Assembly (NCBI RefSeq): GCF_907164915.1
Contig: NC_061866.1
Coordinates: 28,785,905-28,849,904, forward strand
Source of the DNA: Impatiens glandulifera
Taxonomy: Eukaryota; Streptophyta; Magnoliopsida; Ericales; Balsaminaceae
DNA: 64,000 nt
Reading direction: 5' to 3'
Positions 46,016-58,258 of this stretch are shown here, one piece after another (positions within the stretch are counted from its first letter, which is position 1; each line of letters begins with the position of its first letter). A model generated the notes under the pieces. The model saw nothing but the letters and a program-made list of their open reading frames with translations. It was not told where the DNA came from and searched no databases. Position numbers and translations under genes: made by a program.

Positions 46016-49000
46016 ATGTGGGTACCAAATAGTTGTAAATATGTACTTTTTGCAGGATCCAAAGAAACGGCTAGGAAACTCTGAATGGTTCTTGGACAGC
46101 GGTTGCTCCAGACACATGACCGGAAATAGCAATCTGCTAACCGACATCAGATCAGTAACCGGTGCTCCAATTACCTTCGGTGACAACTCTAAAGGTAAAA
46201 CCGTGGGCAAGGGTAAGATTGTCCATGGTAACCTAACTATTGATAATGTACTTCTAGTTGAAAACCTACGTTTTAATCTACTTAGCATTAGTCAGATGTG
46301 TGATGCCGGATACACAGTAGAATTCCTTAAACATGCATGCTTAGTTAAGAACTCTCAAGGAATAGTACTACTAACCGGAAATAGGATAGGTAACATTTAC
46401 AAGGTAGACTGGAAAACTAGAGTAGAACACCCTATATGCATGATAGCTAAAACTGATCAAACCTGGCTATGGCACAAAAGACTAAACCATCTAAACATGA
46501 AAACCTTAAACTACATTCGTGGTAAGAAATTAGTTGAAGGCATCCCAGATATAGTATTTAACCAGGATAAGGTTTGTTCAGCATGCCAGATGGGTAAACA
46601 AACTAGGTCATCGTTTAAGAGCAAAGGAAATCTCCAATCTAGCCGATGCCTAGATCTTCTTCACATGGATTTATTTGGACCAATTCAGGTCATTAGTCTA
46701 GGCGGTATGCTCTACACCATGGTAGTTATTGATGATTATTCTAGATATACATGGGTCATATTTTTACCATCTAAACGTGAAACGGTATCAAACCTGATCA
46801 ACCTCCTTAAGCGTTTGCAAAATGAAAAATCAACTCGTATAAATTGCATTCGAAGCGATAGAGGTACCGAATTTACTAATAGCACATTAACTGCATACCT
46901 TGATGAATCCGGCATTAGACACGAGTTGTCTAGTGCTAGGACTCCTCAACAAAATGGCCTGGCCGAGAGAAGAAACCGGACTCTCAAGGAAGCCGCACGG
47001 TCCATGATAGCCGACTCCGGCATTGCTCAGAAATATTGGGCTGAAGCTATCAACACTGCATGCCATACACAAAATCGGTCTTTGATTCACAGATTTCACA
47101 ACAAAACACCATATGAGGTTTATTTTAACAGAGTTCCCAAACTTAAATACCTCAGAATTTTCGGTTGTAAATGTTATATTCATAATAATGGTAAAACCCA
47201 ACTCACTGCTTTTGATGCAAAGACCGACACCGGCATTATGCTAGGATACTCGTCGGTAAGTAAAGCATATAGAGTATATAACAATAGAACTGCAACCATG
47301 GAGGAAACAATTCACGTTGTTTTCGATGAATCGGTTGAAAGCAACACTGCTTCATGCTTTGATCTACATAACAGACTGGAAAATAACGATATTCATTCTG
47401 ATAGCGAAGATGAGACCCCGGTCTTAAGGGGATTTGTCCATGACCTAATGGGTAATATTGATACCCAGCCGGATCAAGCTGTTTCACAGCAGGAAGCTGA
47501 CACTTCGGTCCAACCCGAGGAAGCCGGTCGGTCTGACAATCCTGGTCAGCCTACCGACATGTCTAGCCTTGATCAATTAAACGGTAACTTGGTAGACACC
47601 CTTGAACTGAATCTCAGAAGAAATAGTAAACATCCTCCTGAGCAAATTATAGGTGACCCTTCAGAACCTGTTCGAACTAGGAGTCAACTTCTGGAAGGAT
47701 ATTTTAACTCTGCTTTTATATCCCAGATTGAACCGAAAAGAATAGATGAAGCATTGTCAGATCCGGACTGGATCTTGGGAATGCAAGAAGAACTAAACCA
47801 GTTCGAGAGTAGTAAAGTCTGGTACTTAGTTCCCAGACCGAAAGATAAATCGGTCATAGGAACAAGATGGGTATTCAGAAACAAACTCAATGAGGACGGT
47901 CTGGTCACGAGGAACAAAGCCAGATTAGTGGCTCAAGGCTACAAACAGGAAGAAGGCATTGACTTTGAAGAGTCATTTGCTCCTGTAGCCAGGATTGAAG
48001 CCATTAGGATTTTTCTTGCATTTGCTGCTTTCAAAAATTTCAAAGTTTTTCAAATGGATGTTAAAAGTGCATTTCTGAACGGTGATATACGTGAGGAAGT
48101 GTATGTTGAACAACCGCCCGGTTTTAAGAACGCTGCATTTCCAAACCATGTATACCGGCTGAACAAAGCTTTATACGGTCTAAAGCAAGCACCAAGAGCC
48201 TGGTATGATACGCTAACCGCATTCCTATTAGAGCATGATTTCACCATCGGTTCAGTGGATAAGACCTTGTTCAAATTTGAAAAGAAGGAACATATACTAC
48301 TTGTTCAAATCTATGTAGATGATATTATTTTTGGTTCCACTGACCCCAAGCTTTGTGACAAATTTTCAAAAATGATGACTGACAAATTTGAAATGAGTAT
48401 GATGGGAGAATTAAGTTTCTTCCTAGGTCTTCAGGTTAAGCAACTCAAGGAAGGAACATTCATCAGTCAACCGAAATATACCAAGGAGCTTCTAAAGAAA
48501 TTCGGTATGGACACCTGCTCCTCGGCGGCCACTCCAATGAGTTCATCCATTAAATTGGACAGAGATGATGAAGGGCAATCAGTAGATCAGATTGCATACC
48601 GGGGCATGATCGGTTCCCTGCTGTACCTGACAGCAAGTAGACCGGACATCCTGTTTGCAGTTGGTGTGTGTGGGAGATTTCAAGCAAATCCAAAGCAATC
48701 CCATTACACAGCCGCAAAGAGGATACTGAAGTATCTAAAGGGCACACCTGATGTCGGTCTGTGGTATCCAAAGGACTCATCATTCAATTTAACGAGCTAC
48801 TCAGACGCAGACTATGCAGGCTGCAAAATTGACAGAAAGAGCACCAGCGGAACATGTCAGTTCCTCGGTGACCGACTGGTATCATGGCATAGCAAGAAGC
48901 AGACATCCGTGGCTACATCAACCGCAGAAGCTGAATACTTGGCGGCCGGAAGTTGCTGTTCTCAACTTCTCTGGATCCAACAGCAACTGAAGGATTTCGG

Positions 49001-49277
49001 CATCCTAGCCGAAGAGTCCCCGATCTTCTGTGACAACACAAGTGCCATAGCGATTACCTACAATCCGGTTCTCCACTCCAGAACTAAGCACATTGACATA
49101 AGGCATCACTTCATTCGAGAGCATGTCACGCTGAAGCATATCCGGCTGGAATACGTACCGACCGATCAACAAGTAGCCGATATCTTCACAAAGCCTCTAC
49201 AGGAAGCTAAGTTCTCTCAATTCAGACTTACTCTCGGTTTAACCGATATCAGCCAGATCCTTCCTAAGGATACTTAA
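46002..49277 (+). CDS. pol: copia Pol polyprotein of B1 (PR-IN-RT-RH)
   Basis: About 1090 codons without a stop. The first ATG in this frame is at 46041; the frame is open from 45996, and a GTG at 46002 begins the overlap with gag. Protease D-S-G (Asp about residue 32), GAG-pre-integrase [11 protein letters not shown] (about 152), integrase core with D-L-F-G-P (about 222), S-D-R-G-T-E-F (about 286) and the Q-Q-N-G...E-R-R segment with the catalytic Glu (about 322). RT has Q-M-D-V-K-S-A-F (about 685) and Y-V-D-D (about 773). RNase H has S-D-A-D-Y-A-G (about 933) and E-A-E-Y-L-A-A-G (about 977). All expected catalytic motifs are present. It is probably made by +1 frameshifting or re-initiation. 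Confidence 0.95.
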   Translation: MDPSKCGYQIVVNMYFLQDPKKRLGNSEWFLDSGCSRHMTGNSNLLTDIRSVTGAPITFGDNSKGKTVGKGKIVHGNLTIDNVLLVENLRFNLLSISQMCDAGYTVEFLKHACLVKNSQGIVLLTGNRIGNIYKVDWKTRVEHPICMIAKTDQTWLWHKRLNHLNMKTLNYIRGKKLVEGIPDIVFNQDKVCSACQMGKQTRSSFKSKGNLQSSRCLDLLHMDLFGPIQVISLGGMLYTMVVIDDYSRYTWVIFLPSKRETVSNLINLLKRLQNEKSTRINCIRSDRGTEFTNSTLTAYLDESGIRHELSSARTPQQNGLAERRNRTLKEAARSMIADSGIAQKYWAEAINTACHTQNRSLIHRFHNKTPYEVYFNRVPKLKYLRIFGCKCYIHNNGKTQLTAFDAKTDTGIMLGYSSVSKAYRVYNNRTATMEETIHVVFDESVESNTASCFDLHNRLENNDIHSDSEDETPVLRGFVHDLMGNIDTQPDQAVSQQEADTSVQPEEAGRSDNPGQPTDMSSLDQLNGNLVDTLELNLRRNSKHPPEQIIGDPSEPVRTRSQLLEGYFNSAFISQIEPKRIDEALSDPDWILGMQEELNQFESSKVWYLVPRPKDKSVIGTRWVFRNKLNEDGLVTRNKARLVAQGYKQEEGIDFEESFAPVARIEAIRIFLAFAAFKNFKVFQMDVKSAFLNGDIREEVYVEQPPGFKNAAFPNHVYRLNKALYGLKQAPRAWYDTLTAFLLEHDFTIGSVDKTLFKFEKKEHILLVQIYVDDIIFGSTDPKLCDKFSKMMTDKFEMSMMGELSFFLGLQVKQLKEGTFISQPKYTKELLKKFGMDTCSSAATPMSSSIKLDRDDEGQSVDQIAYRGMIGSLLYLTASRPDILFAVGVCGRFQANPKQSHYTAAKRILKYLKGTPDVGLWYPKDSSFNLTSYSDADYAGCKIDRKSTSGTCQFLGDRLVSWHSKKQTSVATSTAEAEYLAAGSCCSQLLWIQQQLKDFGILAEESPIFCDNTSAIAITYNPVLHSRTKHIDIRHHFIREHVTLKHIRLEYVPTDQQVADIFTKPLQEAKFSQFRLTLGLTDISQILPKDT

Positions 49278-49795
49278 AAGGAAAACCGGCCTCGACAGAT
49301 AAAACAGGTAGTTCTTCTTAAGCTGCTGATCTTTGAATTCTCAAGATGCCTATGGAAGAACCGCCCAGCTCATCAGAAAGAGTAAACCGACCGGCTACTT
49401 AGTGGAAACACCAACTAACCGCATCGGGATGAACAACTGATGACTGACCGATTCGGAAGCAGGTCATCCTAGATTATTTGAATTTCACAGATGTGGAACA
49501 ACTACCAATGTTTGTAGATGTCTGTTCTGAAATGTTGCCTTTTCAAAGAAAACTGGTCGCGCCTAAAAAGACGTGAAGATCTTTTGATATCTTTCACGGT
49601 TCAGGCCTATGACCGACACCTAGACTGCAAACATACCCATTTTGGTGAAAAACCTTTTATCCTGCAGTTAATACATGTCATTCCATTTAATGTCTGGACA
49701 ATAGGATAGCCCCTAAACTAGTATTTAAGAGAGGGCAACACTCACCACAAAACTCACAAGTCACAAGAATACTCTCTCACTAAGGCAAACTAACC
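49278..49795 (+). promoter_or_regulatory. Spacer with probable promoter of B1 aORF1
   Basis: Non-coding. A TATTTAAG box at 49722-49729 lies 67-74 bases before the aORF1 ATG; the leader is A/C-rich. B2 has TATATAAG at the same place. Confidence 0.55.
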
Positions 49796-50530
49796 ATGTC
49801 TCAATTCCCAAACATCCTCCAAGTAGATTTTGAATCCTGTACCGGTACCGAACACTATGAAGTGTATCGGATGATTAAGAAGTTAGAAGATACTGGTCTC
49901 CAGTATTTTCTGGATGATAAGCAAATCATCTATCCTGCATCCGTTATGGAATTCTACTACAATGCCAGAGTATTCCGGGGAACACCCCATTTTGAGACCC
50001 ACATCCAATCCAAAGTTGGGGGGGTAATTTTCGACTTCACCGAGCAGGACTTTGGTCGGTGTTTCAGTCTGCCCAAGCAAGGGATCACAGATCTCAATCC
50101 TCCTGCGGACATTAAGGCTGAGGTATCCCTAGCCTTTGCCCGGTCGGATGAACCTGTCAATGATCATGGTTCTAAATCTCTCTTGAGGGCTGAGTACCAG
50201 CTCCTCAATGATGTGTTAGGAAGGGGCATCTTTGGAAGAGATGTCACTAACACCTACTGCGTGGCGAGTTTCAATATGATGGCCGCCATCATTACTGGCA
50301 CACCGGTAAACTGGTCCCGGGTGCTGTTCGACACCTTAGTTTGGATGATTAACGTCCAGTCAGTCGGTCTCATTCCCCAAATGAGCACCCTTCTGGTGGA
50401 ACTCGGTGTTCCAACTTGCCCTGGCGAAAGCCTGAACCAGGCTCAGGTGCTAACTAGGGAAATGACCGACTCTTTCTACAGTCGGTTTGAAAGAGAATGG
50501 AGGAGGAGAAACTTCAACCCTCCTCGTTAA
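49796..50530 (+). CDS. Accessory ORF1 (aORF1) of B1
   Basis: 244 codons, open. N-terminal half: I-L-Q-V-D-F-E, T-G-L-Q-Y-F-L, V-M-E-F-Y-Y-N-A, F-D-F-T-E-Q-D-F, L-P-K-Q-G. C-terminal half: R-A-E-Y-Q-L-L-N-D-V, F-N-M-M-A-A-I, V-N-W-S-R, and a G-V-P-T-C-P-G segment near the end. The C-terminus is Arg-rich. No signal peptide or membrane segment. It aligns throughout with B2 aORF1, apart from a nine-residue gap in B2, and shares its fold pattern with aORF2 and aORF3. Envelope-like genes are known at this place in some plant copia lineages, but nothing here looks like an envelope protein. Function unknown. Confidence 0.85.
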   Translation: MSQFPNILQVDFESCTGTEHYEVYRMIKKLEDTGLQYFLDDKQIIYPASVMEFYYNARVFRGTPHFETHIQSKVGGVIFDFTEQDFGRCFSLPKQGITDLNPPADIKAEVSLAFARSDEPVNDHGSKSLLRAEYQLLNDVLGRGIFGRDVTNTYCVASFNMMAAIITGTPVNWSRVLFDTLVWMINVQSVGLIPQMSTLLVELGVPTCPGESLNQAQVLTREMTDSFYSRFEREWRRRNFNPPR

Positions 50531-51013
50531 GTCACTTCATCTGGCATCCGGTCGTTTTGCTGCATGTACCGGATGCATCATTAACCATATCGGCCTCATC
50601 CATGTCCACTTCGGTTTTATTTGTGCTTTCCTTAACTTCATCATTTATGTATGTCATTTTCGGTGTTGTCTCTACCGTCTTCGGTCTCCATCTAATATAT
50701 ATCATTATGTGTTAAATGCATTTAATGAGATAATCCAATTTAATGAGATAACTCCCAACCACCTGCACATTTAATTCCCAACTAATCTGGTTACTTTCCA
50801 ACAAACATTTACCTCGAGATCTGCATACCGCCACTTCCCAAGGCACTTTGGAAAGGAAAAGATTCTTTTCCTTAATAAAACAAAACTAACAATCAATGCT
50901 CAGATTTTCCCTCCAAAAACGACTCTATATAAGGAGCCATCCTCCCTTCACTTTCTCACATCCACAATCACTTGCACTTCTCTTGAATTTCTCTCTCTCT
51001 CTACATCATAATC
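50531..51013 (+). promoter_or_regulatory. Spacer with probable promoter of B1 aORF2
   Basis: TATATAAGGAGCC with the TATA box at 50936-50943, preceded by a CCTCCAAAA block that B2 also has, and followed by a CT-repeat leader (CTCTCTCTCT near 50991-51001) before the ATG at 51014. Confidence 0.6.
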
Positions 51014-51502
51014 ATGCCAAGCCGAACTTTGGGTAATTTTCTAAGTGTTGACTTCGGCTCATGCTTGGCCGAATGGGATTATGACCATCCAAAGAAACAC
51101 ATGTTTGAAAGCCTCATTGTTACCGGTCTACAAGCTTTCCTTGACGAATCCGGTCCCATACTGACTGAGGATGTCAAGGAATTTTTTAGAAATGCTGTCA
51201 ACTGGGGAGACCGCATTGTAACCACTGTAAGGAATCATACCTTCCGGCTTGATGAAGCCGAATTTGCCACCCTCTTCAATCTGCCCAAAGAAGGGTTCTC
51301 TGATTTTCCGGCCTTGGAGGGCACTGATGAATACTACTATGTGTACCGCTGCTTAGGAACCTTCGAGACGGTGGAAACCTATGGGTTAAAAACCCGCCTC
51401 GGTCGAAGCACTCAGTTACTTCTTGAGATTGTCACTCGGTCCATTCTGTGTCAATCTGTATATCCGAGTATATATGATCACTGCCCGATTAAATTGTTCT
51501 AG
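51014..51502 (+). pseudogene. Accessory ORF2 (aORF2) of B1, truncated by deletion
   Basis: Residues 1 to about 150 match B2 aORF2: M-P-S-R-T-L-G-N-F-L, F-E-S-L-I, E-F-F-R-N-A, a G-F-S-D-F-P segment, then R-S-I-L-C-Q-S. From about 51460 the reading passes into LINE sequence (Y-D-H-C-P-I) and stops at 51500-51502. The conserved N-W-S half is missing. Confidence 0.85.
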
Positions 51503-51961
51503 GAAAAAGAAGAAAGGTTCAAAAGGTCCTTTAAAATTTTCAATTTCTGGATGAAAAATGAAAAATTCAAGGGTATTCACGAAAGCGTATGGTCTACAGA
51601 TGTCAGGGGATCCAACATATATAGGATTTCTGAGAAGTTTAAGCTCCTAAAAAATCATCTTCAAAACTTTGACAAGAAAAAGTTCAGCAATATCTCCAAT
51701 AGAGTTCTGGTTGCTAGAGAAGAACTAGAAGAAGTTCAGAAAATGTTATTAAGGGATGATAGTGATGAACAACTCAATGAAACAGAAAGGGATGCGCTTG
51801 AAAACTTCAGGAAGCTAAGTCAACTTGAAGATAATTTTGTTAGACAGAAATCAAGACAAATCTAGCTCTCGTTGGGTGACAAAAACACAACTTTCTTCTA
51901 CAGAAAATGCAAGGCTAGAAACATGAGAAACAATATATACAGGCTGAAGAATGATGATGGT
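51461..51961 (+). pseudogene. LINE fragment between B1 and B2: end of endonuclease, linker before RT
   Basis: D-H-C-P-I (from the endonuclease S-D-H motif) near 51477, then a stop, F-N-F-W-M near 51540, an open helical linker at 51551-51865, and L-G-D-K-N-T-T-F-F near 51873. This is the standard order of plant L1 ORF2 between endonuclease and RT. It continues the LINE interrupted at 42838 and is itself interrupted at 51961 by B2. Confidence 0.85.
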
Positions 51962-53182
51962 TGTTAGATAAAATTAGACCGATTAATAGAACTTAACACA
52001 AACAAATCTCCTATGCAGGAACGGTCAAGCAACGCAACCGGTCAAGCAACTCAATAGGCTAAGTAACTCAACCGGTTAAGAAACTCAACCGGTCAAGTTA
52101 TCAATCCGACCAAAAACCTGACCGCACAAGAAACTCAAGATCGGTTAAACTAGAAGGCCAGAATCAATCGGTCAATCAGAAGGCATGGAAAAACCGGAAG
52201 TCATTCAGTTAACCTTAATAACCGACCAGCATAAAAAGACACTTCAGGTATCTGTGGAGAATGATACCAAAGGAACAGACTGAACATTGCCATGTTCATA
52301 CAAGTCTGAGGACAGTTTGCAGGCTGCAGAAGATAGTTCTACAAGATCTTTCTACTTCAGGATAAATCAGAAAGACAATCTTCCAAGTACAGACAACTGT
52401 CTAACCGACAATTACCACATTGAGTAAAAGACAAACCTAGCCGGTTTGACCTACACACTAGAAGACTAGACCGCCAGGTCTGAATTACTATACCTCTGCT
52501 CAACCAATCAGATTCAAGGAAATAAAATGTGACCGTTGGCACATTTCATCTATAAAAGAAGGAGGTGAAGAGGAGTAAATGGTGGTGACACAAGGGATTT
52601 TAAGAGGGTTACAAGTTCTGAACATTCTACAGCCTAAGTGATAAGATTGTGTTCTATCTCTAGAAAGCTTAAGTGCTAAGTTGAAGTGTAATTCTACAAT
52701 TTCGGTTAAAATTGTACGGGTGTTATCGAGCAGGAAATAAGTCTCGATCGGATTGTGTTTGTATTCCTTAGTGAATATCCTTCTCGCGGTTTCGAGAGAA
52801 AGGGGTGACGTAGGAGCTTTATCTCCGAACATCCATAAAATATGTCTTGTTGCTTGCTTTCTGCTTACTTTACTTTATTACCGATCTGCACTAACCGTTT
52901 CGACCTACTATACATTACCTAAACCGAATTACTAAGATCCAAAACCGACTCAGCAACTTCCAAACCTGTCTCATCCAAATCCGGTTCTGCCTATCTTGTG
53001 AGTGTGCTGCTTCAACCTGAAACAAACCACTTCCGCGCTTAAACCTGGTTCAAGGGTTTGTGACAGTTTGTGTAGTATTGAAACCCCGTTATTAATCTCT
53101 AACCGGATTAATCACCACCCTTTGAGTGAAACGCGCTAACCGGCCGAACCCCGGTCCTCCAGCCGCGACCTAGATCCTTACA
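51962..53182 (+). repeat. 5' LTR of copia B2
   Basis: TGTTAGATAAAATTAG at 51962 to CCTTACA at 53182 (1221 bp). A TATAAAAG box is at 52551-52558. The conserved GACGTAGGAGCTTTATCTCC block is near 52807. Confidence 0.92.
52019..52105 (+). repeat. Short tandem repeats around CAACCGGTCAAG in the B2 U3
   Basis: About five imperfect 16-18-base units with the core aaccggtcaag and spacer caactc. B1 has only scattered copies of the core. Confidence 0.7.
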
Positions 53183-53184
53183 AT

Positions 53185-53196
53185 TGGTATCAGAGC
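53185..53196 (+). other. Primer binding site of B2
   Basis: TGGTATCAGAGC, a perfect match to the common plant copia site for initiator Met-tRNA. Confidence 0.92.
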
Positions 53197-53221
53197 AGTT
53201 AGTTTTAATACTCAAGCAAGC

Positions 53222-54997
53222 ATGTCTTTCGATAGGCCCCCAATGCTAGAAGGTGACGATTTTGTCAACTGGAAGGCACGCATGTACCTGCACTTAATCA
53301 CCATGGATGACGAAATGCAGTTCATCATAGCTGAAGGACCGATAATCATTGACAAGGACAGGAAGGATTGGACAGCTGAAGATAGAAGAAGAAACAATAT
53401 GGATAACCATGCCAAAAACCGCATCTCCAACGGTGTGGACAGAAACACATATTGCAAGATCAGAGATTGCAAAACAGCTAAGGAAACATGGGAAACGGTG
53501 ATTCAGATTCATGAAGGATATGAAAGAACCAAGGAAAACAAGGTAATGGTAGCTACTCAGAAGTTTGAAAACATCAAGATGAAACCAGGAGAAACAATGA
53601 GAGAATACAGTGACCGGTTCACAGGTGTGATAAACGAGCTAGCAACTCTTGGCAAAAGGTATGAAAACAAGGAGGTCATCATGAAAGCATTAAGATCTCT
53701 TTCAAGTGCGTGGGACATAAAGACAATGACAATGAGGGAATCAAACTGCCTAAGCAAGATGAAACTACATGATGTATTCGAAGATCTTAAGGCATATGAG
53801 TTTGAAATAAGATCTAGGACTGAAGAAGAAGTCTTAGCCTCAACCTCAACCAGAGCATTGATCACATCCACAGAACCGGTTGTACCTACACCGATCAGAA
53901 CCGCTGAACAGTTCACCGAGGATGCCATGGCAATGCTTGCACAAAAATTTGGGAGATTCATGAAGAGAGGCTAACCGACAAACAACTATAACTACGGTGA
54001 TAAATCTAATGTAAGATGTTATAACTGTAACTGTTTGGGACATTTCAAGTGGGAGTGTAGAAAACCGAGGAGAGATGACCGGAAACCGGACAATCAGAAT
54101 AACCGAAATAACTACCAACAAACCGGTGAAGGAAGTGAGGTTTAGAAAGCACTGATAGCCGATGATGTAGGTAGCTTATGGGCTCACAGTGACAGTGATG
54201 ATGATCTCACATCCCTCATGGCAAATGAGGAACATGTATTTGACTCTCCTTGTGAAGAATTTATTAAAGATGAGTTATACAATGCATTGAATGATTTGGT
54301 AGCAGAGTATAAGAACCTATTAACCTTATTACCTAAGCAACCCAACTTTAGAGCCGACCTCATAGTACCCACCTTGACCGAACCAAAGATCATACAACCT
54401 GATGAAACCCCTACCTTAGAAACCGAGTCAACACCTGAACTATCCTCTGAGACTGAACAACTCAAAGAGTCAGTTCAAGAATTGACCGAGGAAGAAAATG
54501 CCCGACTCCAATATAGAATGGCCGCATAGAAAAGATCTAGTGAAATGGTAAGAAAGATGTGTAGTTATAAAAGACACCCTTTTTGCATGTTTGGTCTAGG
54601 ATACAAAAACGATAGATCCAAAAACCAAAAACACTTAGACAAAGTAAGGCTCACAAAGGATGATCTTCCCTTTGTAAGTTTTGTTAGAAGTTCCTTAACC
54701 GCTGAAGAGGAATTGATTGCCTATTATACGGAAGACAAACTAACCTATGTAGGTCCAACTGATTCTGAGAAATGGCTTCACCCTGAGAAAAGGAAAGCCA
54801 ACCAGTCCAAAAATAGGAAAGCCAACTCACAACCGCATATGACAAACCAAAGATCATCCCCACACAAGGCCTTCTTAGGAAAGCAAAAAGACTCAAATCC
54901 AAGTGCCAGAAAGATAGTTAAGACCTTAACCAGGAAAGCTGTCCGGTTCGTCAAAGTCTGGATACCCAAGGGACTAATCTCTTGTGGATCCAAGTAA
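53222..54997 (+). pseudogene. copia gag of B2 with three nonsense codons
   Basis: One frame throughout, interrupted by TAA at 53972-53974, TAG at 54143-54145 and TAG at 54527-54529. The UBN2-type core is intact, and the CCHC knuckle is complete near 54018-54060 but lies after the first stop. There is no frameshift. It overlaps pol in the +1 frame as in B1. Confidence 0.92.
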
Positions 54998-57900
54998 ATG
55001 TGGGTACCAAATAGTTGTAAATATGTACATTTTGCAGGAGATAAAGAAACAGCTTGGAAACTCTGAATGGTATTTGGATAGTGGTTGCTCCAGACACATG
55101 ACTGGAAACAATAACCTTCTAACCGACATCAAAATAGAAACCGGTGCATTAATCACTTTCGGTGACAACTCAAATGGTAGAACTGTGGGCAAGGGTAAGA
55201 TTGTCCATGGCAACTTAACAATTGATAATGTACTCTTAGTTAAAAACCTACGTTTTCACTTGCTAAGTATTAGTCAAATGTGTGATGCTGGATACACTGT
55301 AGAATTTCTTAAACATGCATGCTTAGTTAAGAATTCTCAAGGTACCATACTACTAACCGGAAATAGGCTAAGAAATATTTACAAGGTAGACTAGAAAGCT
55401 AAAGTAGAATATCCTGTCTGCATGATAGCTAAGACCGATCAAACCTGGCTGTGGCATAAAAGACTAAACCACTTAAACATGAAAACCTTAAACTATATTC
55501 GCGGTAAAAAGTTGGTTGAAGGAGTTCCTGACATAGTGTTTAATAAGGATAAGGTCTGTTCAGAATGTCAAATGGGTAAACAAACTAGGTCAACCTTCAA
55601 GAGTAAAGGAAACATCCAATCTAACCGGTACCTAGAACTTCTTCACATGGATTTATTTGGACCGATTAGGGTCGTCAACTTAGGAGGTATGCTTTACACT
55701 ATGGTAGTTGTTGATGATTACTCTAGGTATACATGGGTAATATTCTTACCATCCAAACGTGAAACCGCATCAAATTTGATCACACTGCTTAAACGTTTGT
55801 AAAATGAAAAATCAACACGCATTAATAGCATTAGGAGTGATAGAGGAATCGAATTTACAAATAGCACTCTAAATGCATTTCTTGATGAATCCGGTATTAG
55901 ACACAAGTTGTCTAGTACTAGGACTCCTCAACAAAACGTCCTGGCCGAGAGAAGAAACCGAACTCTCAAGGAAGCCGCACGGTCCATGATAGCCAATTCG
56001 GGTATTGCTCAGAAATTTTGGGCTGAGGCTATCAATACTTCATGCTACACACAAAACTGGTCTTTGATCAAAAAGTTTCACAACAAGACACCTTATGAGG
56101 TATACTTTGATAGGGTTCCTAACCTTAAGTACCTTAAAATTTTCGGATGTAAATGCTACATTCACATAAATGACAAAACCTATTTATCTTCTTTTGATGC
56201 AAAATCCGATACTGGGATCATGTTAGGTTACTCAGTAGTGAGTAAAGCATATAGAGTGTATAACAATAGAACCTTAACCGTGGAGGAATCACTTCATGTT
56301 GTTTTCGATGAATCGGTTGAAAGCAACACTGCATCGTGCTTTGATCTACACAACAGATTGGAAAATAACAATATCCATTCTGACAGTGAAGATGAAATTT
56401 CGGTTTTCGGGCAGTTTGTCCATGACCAAATGGGTAATGATGAAACCCAGCCGGATCAAGCTGTCCCACGACAGGAAGCTGACACTTCGGTCCAAACCGA
56501 GGAAATCGGTCGGTCTAACACCTCTGTTCAGCCTACCGATATGTCTAGTCTTGATCAAGTAAACGGTGATTTGGTAGACATTCCCGAACCAAACCTCAAA
56601 AGGAATACAAAGCATCCTCCTGAGCTAATTATAGGTGACCCTTCAGAACCCGTTCGAACTAGGCGTCAAATGCTGGAGGAATACTTCAATTCCGTTTTTA
56701 TATCCCAGATTGAGCCGAAAAGAGTGGATAAAGAATTTTCAGATCCGGATTGGATCTTGGGAATGCAAGAAGAGTTAAACAAGTATGAGAGTAATAAAGT
56801 CTGGTACCTAGTCCCTAGACCGAAAGATCAACCGGTCATAGGAACAAGATGGGTATTTAGAAATAAACTCAATGAAGACGGTTTGGTCACGAGGAACAAA
56901 GCCAGATTAGTGGCACAAGGATACAAACAGGAAGAAGGCATTGATTTTGAAGAATCATTTGCCCCTATAGCTAGGATTGAAGCCATTAGGATTTTTCTAG
57001 CTTTTGCTGCTTTCAAAAACTTTAAAGTTTTTTAAATGGATGTTAAAAGTGCATTTTTGAATGGTGACCTACGTGAAGAGGTGTATGTTGAACAACCACC
57101 AGGTTTCAAAAATGCTGAACTACCCAACCATGTATACCTGTTAAACAAAGCTTTATACGGTCTAAATCAAGCTCCTAGAGCCTGATATGACACACTAACC
57201 GCATTCTTATTAAAACATGACTTTACCATCGGTTCGGTGGACAAAACATTTTTTAAGTTTGAGAAAAAGGAACATATCCTACTTGTTCAAATTTATGTAG
57301 ATGACATCATCTTCGGCTCAACCGATCCTAAGTTATGTGATAAGTTTTCAACCCTGATGACTAACAAATTTGAAATGAGTATGATGGGAGAATTAAACTT
57401 CTTCCTAGGTCTTCAGGTTAAGCAACTCAAAGAAGGAACTTTCATAAGCCAACCCAAGTATACTAAGGAACTGTTAAAGAAATTTGGGATGGAAACATGC
57501 TCCTCAGCCGCTACTCCAATGAGCTCAACGTTCAAATTGGACAAAGATGATGAGGGTCAAGCAGTAGACCTGACAGCTTACCGAGGAATCATCGGTTCTC
57601 TTCTATACCTGACAGAAAGTAGACCGAATATTCTATTTGCGGTCGGTGTGTGTGGAAGATTTCAGGCCAACCCAAAACAATCTCACTACACAGCCGCAAA
57701 GCGAATCTTGAAATACCTAAAGGGAACTCCTGAAGTCGGTTTGTGGTATTCAAAGGACTCATCCTTTAACCTAACAAGTTATTTAGATGCAGACTATGCA
57801 GGTTGCAAGGTTGATAGAAAAAGCACAAGCGGAACATTCCAATTCCCAGGTGATCGGCTTGTTTCATGGCACAACAAGAAACAAACATCAGTTGCCACAT

Positions 57901-58258
57901 CAACCGCAGAAGCTGAATATCTGGCAGCCGGAAGTTGTTTTTCACAACTTCTTTGGATCCAACAACAATTGAAGGATTTCGGTATCACGACCGAAGAGTC
58001 TCCAATTTTCTGTGACAACACAAGTGCCATAGCAATCACCTACAATCCGGTTCTACACTCCAAAACCAAGCACATTGACATAAGGCACCACTTCATTCGG
58101 GAACATGTCATGCTGAAGCATATCCGGCTGGAATATGTATCAACAGATAAACAAGTAGCCGATATCTTCACAAAGCCTCTTCAAGAAGCTAAGTTTTCTC
58201 AATTCAGACTCACACTAGGTTTAACCGACATTAGTTAGATCATCCCTAAAGATGCTTA
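54984..58258 (+). pseudogene. copia pol of B2 with five nonsense codons
   Basis: One frame throughout, with stops at 55392-55394, 55800-55802, 57033-57035, 57183-57185 and 58236-58238. Protease D-S-G-C, integrase (S-D-R-G-I-E-F, with Ile for the Thr of B1), RT Y-V-D-D near 57296 and RNase H D-A-D-Y-A-G near 57788 are all recognisable. The Q-Q-N-G integrase motif reads Q-Q-N-V. Most stops are C-to-T or G-to-A changes relative to B1. Confidence 0.93.

Larger units (their letters stand above)
42839..51460 (+). mobile_element. Ty1/copia retrotransposon B1, 3' end deleted
   Basis: A copia element inserted in a LINE: 5' LTR, primer site, open gag, open pol, aORF1, and the first part of aORF2. At about 51457-51466 similarity to B2 stops and LINE sequence resumes, so the rest of aORF2, aORF3 and the 3' LTR are missing. 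The right-hand LINE side has also lost part of the endonuclease region, so one deletion removed the element's 3' end with adjoining LINE DNA. Confidence 0.9.

Noticed and set aside
46012..46055. A possible 44-base intron (GTAAATG...TTTTTGCAG) at the gag-pol junction
   Set aside because: Splicing it would join gag to a frame that stops within a few codons, and 44 bases is shorter than usual plant introns. The +1 overlap is the simpler reading.
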